DNA of 64,000 bases from Paenibacillus methanolicus (GTDB lineage: Bacteria; Bacillota; Bacilli; Paenibacillales; Paenibacillaceae), in contig NZ_VNHS01000013.1 in NCBI RefSeq assembly GCF_008124765.1, positions 62,001-126,000 of the forward strand, read 5' to 3'. This document shows, one piece after another, positions 57,507-64,000 of this stretch. Below the pieces are notes generated by a model that was given only the letters and a program-made list of their open reading frames with translations, had not been told where the DNA came from and searched no databases. Each line of letters opens with the position of its first letter. Positions within the stretch are counted from its first letter, which is position 1. Both the position numbers and the translations under genes were made by a program.

Positions 57507-59318
57507 CTGAAAATCGGACTGACGAACCCGATCACCCAGCTCAACGTCAAGCAGCAGGTGATGCTGCTCTTTGCCGTCATGGTCATTCCGATTCTGCTGC
57601 TCAATTTCTATGGGAACGGCAAGGCGGAGCAGATTCTGAAAGGGCATGTGACGAACGCGTATTTGGAGCTGAACAAACAAAATCTCGACTTGATCAACCG
57701 GGACATCGATACCGTCAACAAGGTGACGACGACGGTCATCCAGAACCCGATCACCCAATCGCTCGTGCCGCGCGCAAATGAAACCGTTTACCAGCGGGTG
57801 CGGAAGTTCGCGGAGATGGACAAATTTCTGGCAAGCTATTCGGTCGGCGTCAAAGGCGGAGAGGCGGTCTACTACTCGCTGTACGTCTATGACCCGAACG
57901 ACGACTACTCTTTCGCCCCTTACGATCCGCAGATCAAGAAAGCGGGCGTCTACTTCTTCTCGGACGACAGCAAACCGCTCTGGTTCGACGAGGCGGTGCG
58001 CAAACGCGGGGCTGGGTATCTCGCCATTATCGACGACCTTGGGACGCTGCCGAACAAGACGACGCTCGCCTATATCCGTTCCGTGACGAACATTTCGCTT
58101 GGCACCGGCGTAATCGGCGTGCTCGTCACGACGAATATGGACGAGAAAATATCGGAGTCGCTCCGTTCGGTCAGCCTGCCGGACGGCGGCATCTACTTGA
58201 CCGATTGGCATAACCGGATTCTCGCGGCGGCGAACCGGCAGACCGGCGATCGGCTATCGCTCCCGGAGATGGGCGACGCGGAGCTCGCGGGGACGGGAAG
58301 GACGGATTTCATCGCGTCGGGATTCCTGCACGTCATGAGCTACAACGCCGGCTTGCAGCAGAAACTCGTGTACCAAATTCCGATCGCTTCGCTTCTGCAG
58401 AAGCAGAACGAGCTGAAGCACGTCATCCAGTTCATCTCGATCGTCTATACCGCGGTCGCGCTCGTCATGATGATCTACTTCTGGCGCTCGCTCATGACCC
58501 CGCTGCAGCGGCTGGCCGTCTTCGTGCGTTCGTACGAACCGGGACGGAAGCTGCCGGACGCCGCGGGCAAGCGCCGCAAGGACGAGGTCGGCGTCGTCGT
58601 CTCGTCGGTGTACGACATGGCGGGCAGGCTGAATACGCTGATCGAAGACCGCTACCAGATGCAGATCCGGGAGAAAGAAGCGCAGCTTCAAATTTTGTAC
58701 CACCAGATCAATCCGCATCTGCTGTACAACACGCTGGAGAGTATCTATTGGAAGAGTTCGCTCGAAGGCAATTCCGAGTCGGCGGAGATGATCAAGGAGC
58801 TGTCGCGTCTGATGAAGATCAGCTTGAGCCGCGGCCGTGAGCTCATTACGATCAAAGAGGAGCTCGAGCACGCCGCCGCGTACATCGGGCTGCAAGAGAA
58901 GCGCTACCGGTACGGATTTCGCGTGGAATGGGACGTGGGTGCGGACATCGAGCCGTTCTTGATTCCGAAAATCACGCTCCAGCCACTGCTCGAGAACGCG
59001 ATGATCCACGGCGTACGCAATATGGAGGACGACGGCGTCATCCGCATCCAAGGCGAACGCCGGGGAGACGAGGTCGTGCTGCGCGTGGAGGATAATGGCT
59101 ACAAGGAGGTCGATTTCGCGTCCATCGACCGGCTGCTGCGCGAGGAACGACCGAACCCGTCGCTCGGGTACGGCATTCGCAACATCCACCAGCGCATCCG
59201 GCTTCATTTCGGGAGCGAATACGGTCTCGCCTACGGGCCGAAGGAAGGCGGCGGCACGGTCGTCACGATCGTGATGCCGATCCGGGCCGAGGAGCAGGGG
59301 CAGTCGGGTTCAGAATAG
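57507..59318 (+). CDS. YesM-type sensor histidine kinase
   Basis: 603 residues if started at CTG 57507, which is 7 bases after GGAGGGGAG and gives the usual N-terminus KIGLTNPITQLNVKQQVMLLFAVM; GTG 57555 and ATG 57558 have no ribosome site. Two membrane helices flank a ~250-residue external sensor (residues ~45-290); a HAMP follows, then the HPK7 phospho-acceptor region YHQINPHLLYNTLES and ATPase domain (LQPLLENAMIHGV, VEDNGYKE, SLGYGIRNIHQRI). YesM/YesN pairs control uptake of plant or wall carbohydrates. The response regulator and a binding lipoprotein follow. Confidence 0.93.
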   Translation: MKIGLTNPITQLNVKQQVMLLFAVMVIPILLLNFYGNGKAEQILKGHVTNAYLELNKQNLDLINRDIDTVNKVTTTVIQNPITQSLVPRANETVYQRVRKFAEMDKFLASYSVGVKGGEAVYYSLYVYDPNDDYSFAPYDPQIKKAGVYFFSDDSKPLWFDEAVRKRGAGYLAIIDDLGTLPNKTTLAYIRSVTNISLGTGVIGVLVTTNMDEKISESLRSVSLPDGGIYLTDWHNRILAAANRQTGDRLSLPEMGDAELAGTGRTDFIASGFLHVMSYNAGLQQKLVYQIPIASLLQKQNELKHVIQFISIVYTAVALVMMIYFWRSLMTPLQRLAVFVRSYEPGRKLPDAAGKRRKDEVGVVVSSVYDMAGRLNTLIEDRYQMQIREKEAQLQILYHQINPHLLYNTLESIYWKSSLEGNSESAEMIKELSRLMKISLSRGRELITIKEELEHAAAYIGLQEKRYRYGFRVEWDVGADIEPFLIPKITLQPLLENAMIHGVRNMEDDGVIRIQGERRGDEVVLRVEDNGYKEVDFASIDRLLREERPNPSLGYGIRNIHQRIRLHFGSEYGLAYGPKEGGGTVVTIVMPIRAEEQGQSGSE

Positions 59319-59345
59319 GCATGCGGGAAGAACGGAGTGAGAGAG

Positions 59346-60656
59346 ATGCACAATATCCTGATCGTCGATGACGAGCCGCTCATCTGCATGGGCATCAGCA
59401 ATTTGCTGGTTGGCGCGGGCCTCGGCATCGGCCAAATCTATATGGCGCATAACGCATACGAGGCGCTCGATTATTTGCGGATGGAAGATATCGATCTGCT
59501 CATCACGGATATCCAAATGGGCACGATGAGCGGCCTGGAACTCATGCAGCAGGCAAAGCTCATCAAGCCTTGGGTACAGACGATCGTCATCTCGGCGCAC
59601 GAGACGTTCCAATATGCGCAGACGGCCATGCGCCTTGGGGCGAAGGACTATTTGATCAAACCGCTGAGCGGCGCGCAGGTCATGGATACGGTGAGGGACG
59701 TGCTGCTGCAGACCGGCAAGTCGGATCGTCCGGATGCGGTCTACTCCCCCAACGTGCAGGAGGACTTCCGGATGGAATCGCCGCTCGAGGAACGGATGGC
59801 GCTGTTGCGCGAGCTCATGGCCGGGGAGCGATTCCCGGAATCGAGAGAGCAGCTGGCGCTGCAGTACGGCATCGAGCTGCGGGGGCCGTATTTCGCCGTG
59901 ATCACCGCCGAGCTGCGGCTATCGGACGATCTCGGGGAGCGGGACCGGAGTTTGCTGCGGTACGCGGCGCTGAATATCGCGGGCGAGCTGACGGGCCAAG
60001 GCTGCGCGGCGCTAGGATTCTATATGGGTCCGGCGAGCATCGGGCTGCTGCTTCAGTGGGATGAAGCGCAGTACGCCGCGCTTGGGCCGAACAAGATCAA
60101 CGGCATCGACATGACGGGGCGAAGCTTGCATTTTACGATCAAGCGGGTATTGAAATTGGACAGTATCGTCGGCATCAGCCAGATCCTGCGCGGAGAGGCG
60201 TTCGTGCCGGAGTTGTATGAACAAGCGCGGAAGGCGGCCCGGTGGCATCAGGAACTGCCCGACCACGAGGTGTTCTATTACGGGGACTTCAAGTGGAGCC
60301 AGTCGTCGCAGGAGCCGACCGAAGAGGAGCTGGCGGCGCAGAACAACATGACGGTCGAACTCGCCGTGCAATATATCCACAAGCATTACAGCCAGAAGGG
60401 GCTTAGCCTGCACGAGGTTGCGCAAGGGACGTACGTCAGCCCGAACTATTTGAGCTATTTGTTCAAGAAGAGCACCGGCACGAACCTGTGGGAATACGTA
60501 ACGAAGCTGCGCATGGAGGAAGGGCGGCGGCTTCTGCTGGAGACCAGACTGCGGCGCTACGAAATCGCGGAGCGGGTCGGTTACGATTCGCCGGAGCATT
60601 TCGGCAAAATATTCAAGAAATATTATGGCATCAGCCCGAGCGAGCTGAAGAAATAA
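59346..60656 (+). CDS. YesN-type AraC-family response regulator
   Basis: 436 residues from ATG 59346 (GGAG 8 bases upstream; GTG 59337 in frame lacks a site). Receiver domain 1-~120: DDE at 8-10, phospho-acceptor Asp55 in LLITDIQMG, Ser in VISAHE, Lys in DYLIKPL. A ~190-residue middle region, then a double helix-turn-helix of AraC type (AVQYIHKHYSQKGLSLHEVAQGTYVSPNYLSYLFKKSTGTNLWEYVTKLRMEEGRRLLLETRLRRYEIAERVGYDSPEHFGKIFKKYYGISPSEL). Partner of the upstream kinase. Candidate sites are the direct repeats at 57310-57339. Confidence 0.95.
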   Translation: MHNILIVDDEPLICMGISNLLVGAGLGIGQIYMAHNAYEALDYLRMEDIDLLITDIQMGTMSGLELMQQAKLIKPWVQTIVISAHETFQYAQTAMRLGAKDYLIKPLSGAQVMDTVRDVLLQTGKSDRPDAVYSPNVQEDFRMESPLEERMALLRELMAGERFPESREQLALQYGIELRGPYFAVITAELRLSDDLGERDRSLLRYAALNIAGELTGQGCAALGFYMGPASIGLLLQWDEAQYAALGPNKINGIDMTGRSLHFTIKRVLKLDSIVGISQILRGEAFVPELYEQARKAARWHQELPDHEVFYYGDFKWSQSSQEPTEEELAAQNNMTVELAVQYIHKHYSQKGLSLHEVAQGTYVSPNYLSYLFKKSTGTNLWEYVTKLRMEEGRRLLLETRLRRYEIAERVGYDSPEHFGKIFKKYYGISPSELKK

Positions 60657-60681
60657 CGTCAGGAGCAAGGAGGGGCAACCG

Positions 60682-62103
60682 ATGCGCAAAATCGCGACCG
60701 CGTTAATCGCGCTGTGCATGGCCGTCGGAACCGCAGGCTGCATCGGCGCAAGCGGCGGGGATTCGGGTCAAGCGGCGCCGGAAGGCGGCAGAGCGGCCGC
60801 TTCGGATCCCGCCCGCGAACGGATCACCATCAGCATCTACTATCCGACCCCGGATTTGCCTGAGAACCGGGCGCACGAGGACGATAAGATCCGCCGGTTC
60901 ACGGCGCGGTACCCGTACGTCGACATTATCAAGAGCAACTGGCAGTACAGTCCGAACGAGATCGGCATCAAGATGGCGTCCGGCGAAGCGCCGACGCTGT
61001 TCAACACGTTCGCCTCGGAGGGACGTTATCTCGCCGAGCGCGGGTGGGCGGCGGATATCACCGAGCTGTACGAGGCATACCCGCACAAGGAACAAATCAA
61101 CCCGCTGCTGCAAGATCAATTTCGGATCGCGGGCCGCGTATATGGCCTGGCGGAACGGGGTTACGTGACCGGCGTCATCATCAACAAAAAGCTATTGGAG
61201 GATCGGGGCGTGCAGCCGCCTTCTTACGATTGGACGTGGGACGACCTGCTCGCCGTCGCGGGAGCGGCGTCGAACCCATTGAAGGGCATATCGGGCATCG
61301 CGCCGATGGGCAAAGGCAACGAAGCGGGCTGGAACTGGACGAATTTCCTGTTCGAAGCGGGCGGCGACATCCTGACCGTCGACGGCGGCAAGGTGCGTGC
61401 GGCTTTCCATGGGGAAGCCGGACTGCGCGCCCTAGAGCTGTACCGGAAGCTGGCCTGGGATGCGCGGGCGATCCCGAAGGATTGGGCGGTCGGCTGGAAC
61501 GACGCGATCAGCATGTTCGTCCAGGGCAAGACGGCGATGATCATCTCCGGCCCGGACAGCCCGATCATCCAGGCGCTCAACCAGTGGGGCATGCCGCCGG
61601 AGGACGTGCTGTTCTACCCGATGCCGTCCGAGAAGCCGGGCGGGAAGCATACGGGCATCCTCGGCGGCGACTATCTCGTCATCAATCCGAACGCGACCCC
61701 GGAGGAGCAGGAGACGGCGTTCCGTTACGCCACGTTCGACATGTTTACGGAGCAGAGTTTGGAGGCGCTGGATGCCGAGATCGCCAAGCGCGAGCAGGAT
61801 GGTCAATTTTACATTGCGCCTTTCATTCCGTACTATAAGGATGATTCCGAATACGGGCGGCGGGTAAAATCCATCTATGAGCGCCATGCCAACGTGTATG
61901 CGTACGACGACGAAGCGTCGCGGCTGTTCGACGGCAAAGTCGAAGTCCAGTACAACACGCAGCAATATTACGGGGCGGTCACGTCGATGGTGCAGGCGGT
62001 ATTCGCCGATCCCGAAGCGAATCTGAACCAGCTGCTGCAAGAGACGGCGAAGACGGTGCAGAGCTTATATTTCGACCGGGTGAACGTGCCGGGCAGTCCG
62101 TAG
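60682..62103 (+). CDS. Extracellular solute-binding lipoprotein (family 1, sugar ABC transporter)
   Basis: 473 residues. Lipobox AVGTAGC at ~17-23, then a type I sugar-binding fold: ISIYYPTPDLPENRAHEDDKIRRFTARYPYVDIIKSNWQY, GEAPTLFNTFASEGRYLAERGW, LAERGYVTGVIINKKLLEDRGVQPPSYDWTWDDLLA, KTAMIISGPDSP and GILGGDYLVINPNATPEEQ. It should capture an oligosaccharide at the cell surface. AAGGAGGGG precedes the ATG, 25 bp after the YesN-type gene. No permease or ATPase gene is next to it, so it must use a transporter encoded elsewhere. Confidence 0.93.
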   Translation: MRKIATALIALCMAVGTAGCIGASGGDSGQAAPEGGRAAASDPARERITISIYYPTPDLPENRAHEDDKIRRFTARYPYVDIIKSNWQYSPNEIGIKMASGEAPTLFNTFASEGRYLAERGWAADITELYEAYPHKEQINPLLQDQFRIAGRVYGLAERGYVTGVIINKKLLEDRGVQPPSYDWTWDDLLAVAGAASNPLKGISGIAPMGKGNEAGWNWTNFLFEAGGDILTVDGGKVRAAFHGEAGLRALELYRKLAWDARAIPKDWAVGWNDAISMFVQGKTAMIISGPDSPIIQALNQWGMPPEDVLFYPMPSEKPGGKHTGILGGDYLVINPNATPEEQETAFRYATFDMFTEQSLEALDAEIAKREQDGQFYIAPFIPYYKDDSEYGRRVKSIYERHANVYAYDDEASRLFDGKVEVQYNTQQYYGAVTSMVQAVFADPEANLNQLLQETAKTVQSLYFDRVNVPGSP

Positions 62104-62226
62104 CGGTTTGTAGATGAGGGCGCGCGCTTCCGATCTATTCGGCGGCTCGCGCCCTTCCTTGCCATCCGGACGGTATGCCATCCGGGCAAATTGGCGAAGA
62201 CTGGAACAGAAGGAGTGAAGGTTGGG

Positions 62227-62916
62227 ATGGACGGGCAATTGTGGGTAGGCTTGCTGGAACTGATTCTGATCAATATCGTCTTGAGCGGCGATAACGCCGT
62301 CGTCATTGCGCTCGCGTGCCGCAATCTGCCGGCGGAGCAGCAGAAGAAGGCGATTTTCTGGGGCAGCATGGGCGCGGTGCTGCTGCGCGTCGTGCTGACG
62401 TTCGTCGCGGTCTGGTTGATGGAGGTGCCGCTCGTGCAGGTGGTCGGCAGCATCCTGCTGCTGTTCATCGCGATCAAGCTGCTGCGCGGCGACGAGGGCG
62501 AAGAGAACGTCGCTTCCAGCTCGAACATGAAGGACGCGATCAAGACGATCGTCGTCGCCGACCTCGTCATGAGCCTCGACAACGTGCTGGCCGTCGCCGG
62601 CGCGGCGAACGGCAATCTGCTGCTCGTCATTATCGGTCTGGCGATCTCGATTCCGCTGATCGTCTGGGCGAGCCAGCTGCTGATGGGGCTGATGAAGCGG
62701 TTCCCGATCATCGTCATCCTCGGCGCGGCGCTGCTCGGCTACACCGCCGGCGAGATGATTCTAAGCGACCGCATCGTCGGCGAGCACCTCGAATCGTGGG
62801 TGCCGCATATCCACTACGCGCTGCCGATCGCGCTGGCGGTATTCGTCGTGCTGACCGGCAAGCTCGGCGGACGCAAGGACCGGGAGGATGGGGAGCCGGT
62901 GACGGGGGAGCGTTAA
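62227..62916 (+). CDS. TerC-family membrane protein (YjbE type)
   Basis: 229 residues from ATG 62227, the codon that gives the family start MDGQLWVGLLELILINIVLSGDNAVVIALA; AAGGAG is 11 bases upstream. Seven hydrophobic helices with the intramembrane acids of TerC proteins: LSGDNAVVIALACR in helix 1 and ADLVMSLDNVLAVAGAANG in helix 4. Family members export manganese and aid metalation of secreted enzymes. The usual yybP-ykoY manganese riboswitch is not visible upstream (62104-62226). A strong terminator follows. Confidence 0.93.
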   Translation: MDGQLWVGLLELILINIVLSGDNAVVIALACRNLPAEQQKKAIFWGSMGAVLLRVVLTFVAVWLMEVPLVQVVGSILLLFIAIKLLRGDEGEENVASSSNMKDAIKTIVVADLVMSLDNVLAVAGAANGNLLLVIIGLAISIPLIVWASQLLMGLMKRFPIIVILGAALLGYTAGEMILSDRIVGEHLESWVPHIHYALPIALAVFVVLTGKLGGRKDREDGEPVTGER

Positions 62917-62929
62917 ATAGGTTGGACAA

Positions 62930-62957
62930 GCCGCTGCTTGATGCAGCGGTTTTTTTT
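62930..62957 (+). terminator. Rho-independent terminator after the TerC-family gene
   Basis: CCGCTGC and GCAGCGG, loop of five, then eight T. Confidence 0.95.
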
Positions 62958-63040
62958 ATTAGGAAGCGATCATTGACACGGAAGCGGGCAGCATGTGACG
63001 ATAGCGAGGACAAGTAGAGATAAGGAACGGGGCGACCGCA

Positions 63041-63925
63041 ATGGACGACAAGCCGCCAAAAAGAAAGCTTTCGGCGGGAACATGGATCAACCTGCTATTC
63101 GGCGGTTTGCTGAATTGGACAGGATGGACGCTTCTGATCGGCGGGTTGATTTTGAATGCGCTGCTTATGCCGAATACGGATATGACCTTCATTCGCGCGG
63201 ATCGTGAAACGGTAGAGGTCAAAGGGTTTGTGTTAGATGTGAACGTGTCTCACTACATGGGGAACAAGCGGAATAAAAAAGCGGTTTATGCAACGAAATG
63301 GTACACCGTCCTAGAAACGGGTAAGCGATTAGAGGGGACATCGTATGTGAAAGAGGAGCAGCTGCGACGCGGGGACGGCGTGCAGATCGTGCTTCCCGTA
63401 GGTCATGACGAAGCAGCCAAGATCAGGGGCAGTCTCGCGCGGCCTTTGCCGCCGAGTTGGCTTGGATTATTGCTTATACCGCTTTCGGGAGGAACTCTGG
63501 CGTTAGTCCGGCTGGGACATTCGTGCCGCAAGGCATCACTGCTGTCGCGGGGGGCGCTTGCGCACGGATCGTTAGTATCGAAGACGCGCACGAACGTAGA
63601 GGTTAATGAATCTCCTGTTTATTCTCTGACTTACAGGTATTCGACAAGGAGCGGAGAGGCATTCGAACTAACCGTACGAACGAGCGATTCGGCTCGGTAC
63701 GAAGGTGAGCATGCCGTGATAATTGCATACGATCACAGGCGGCCATCAAGGGGAGTATTCTTGCACGCTTTGCCCGGCATGACGAGAATTGAAGCGGATC
63801 GGGTACGGACGGAGGTCGATAGTTCGACGATGGCGTTCGCTTGCTTTTTCGGCATGTTGCTGTTCGGTTTGATCGCTTCTTGCTTATATGCGACTTTGAT
63901 GTTTCAAGCCAGGCCGTTTTGGTGA
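63041..63925 (+). CDS. Membrane protein with DUF3592-like extracytoplasmic loops
   Basis: 294 residues. Three or four hydrophobic helices: LNWTGWTLLIGGLILNALLM (near residue 25), WLGLLLIPLSGGTLALVRLG (~residue 145), and FACFFGMLLFGLIASCLYATLMF near the end. Between them are two beta-rich segments, VEVKGFVLDVNVSHYMGNKRNKKAVYATKWYTVLETGKRLEGTSYVKEEQL and SLTYRYSTRSGEAFELTVRTSDSARYEGEHAVIIAYDHRRPSRGVFL, each like a DUF3592 strand pattern. Function unknown. The ribosome site (GGGGCGACC) is weak. Base composition is a little lower in GC than its neighbours. Confidence 0.72.
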   Translation: MDDKPPKRKLSAGTWINLLFGGLLNWTGWTLLIGGLILNALLMPNTDMTFIRADRETVEVKGFVLDVNVSHYMGNKRNKKAVYATKWYTVLETGKRLEGTSYVKEEQLRRGDGVQIVLPVGHDEAAKIRGSLARPLPPSWLGLLLIPLSGGTLALVRLGHSCRKASLLSRGALAHGSLVSKTRTNVEVNESPVYSLTYRYSTRSGEAFELTVRTSDSARYEGEHAVIIAYDHRRPSRGVFLHALPGMTRIEADRVRTEVDSSTMAFACFFGMLLFGLIASCLYATLMFQARPFW

Positions 63926-63979
63926 CATGGACGGCTGAGGCGACTCAAGAGTAACGTGGGTTATAATACAGGAATTCGT

Positions 63980-64000
63980 CCGCCGAATTATCGGCGGTTT
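63980..64000 (+). terminator. Terminator-like hairpin at the window edge
   Basis: CCGCCGA and TCGGCGG with a four-base loop, then TTT where the window ends. Confidence 0.6.

Noticed and set aside
62104-62226. yybP-ykoY manganese riboswitch ahead of the TerC-family gene
   Set aside because: The region is short and lacks the conserved loops; only a GC hairpin and a short direct repeat (GCCATCCGG) are seen.

Overview
The window looks like chromosome of a GC-rich, endospore-forming member of the Paenibacillaceae (Cohnella/Paenibacillus type). Evidence: Firmicute gene order pheS-pheT-zapA-mutS2-yshE-like with a phenylalanine T-box, strong AGGAGG ribosome sites with many TTG/GTG starts, a spore-coat cluster (CotH kinase, coat-F and Sm-like coat proteins), a Spo0E-type phosphatase, a YesM/YesN sensor-regulator pair and a large secreted amylase. 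The genus is an inference; no rRNA or tRNA gene is visible.

Layout. 1-3065: a secreted copper-amine-oxidase-N-like protein whose 3' UTR holds nine 59-bp hairpin repeats, a small cytosolic protein, and a VWA lipoprotein. 3062-8471 (minus): a five-gene operon of ABC ATPase, permease fused to a degenerate M1-peptidase-like domain, ECF sigma factor, membrane protein and second ABC ATPase. 8818-14963: a GGDEF-EAL protein, a GGCT-fold protein, a Crp/Fnr regulator with a candidate autoregulatory site, a membrane protein, a luciferase-like oxidoreductase and a small protein. 15269-19482: a copper module, CopC-CopD fusion (YcnJ), two-component system, YcnI. 19585-32583: T-box, pheST, a 1476-residue ZapA-coiled-coil fusion bracketed by two copies of an intergenic structured element, a CuA-type cupredoxin lipoprotein, a holin-like membrane protein, mutS2 and a DUF350 protein.

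32621-36060: a zinc-ribbon protein, an MFS transporter whose ribosome site lies in a long hairpin, cysK, and a 400-bp non-coding stretch resembling an orphan HEARO/IscB omega-RNA. 36062-40308: the spore-coat cluster, with cotH divergent from a Lys/His-rich coat protein, as cotH and cotG are in Bacillus subtilis. 40392-45994: MocR regulator divergent from a HisC-like aminotransferase, Lrp regulator plus aminotransferase, Spo0E-like protein, and a DinB-family gene with a LexA box in its promoter. 46177-51003: lipoprotein-PduO-RluA-ArsC-like-aminotransferase run and a 5'-3' exonuclease. 51288-55732: amylase with leader ORF and candidate cre sites, and two DUF4183 proteins. 55952-63925: a D,D-carboxypeptidase, YesM/YesN plus a sugar-binding lipoprotein, a TerC-family protein and a DUF3592-like membrane protein.

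The strongest unusual items are the giant ZapA fusion, the twin elements beside it, the candidate orphan omega-RNA, the tandem hairpin 3' UTR, the sequestering hairpin ahead of the MFS gene, and the ECF/ABC/pseudo-peptidase operon.
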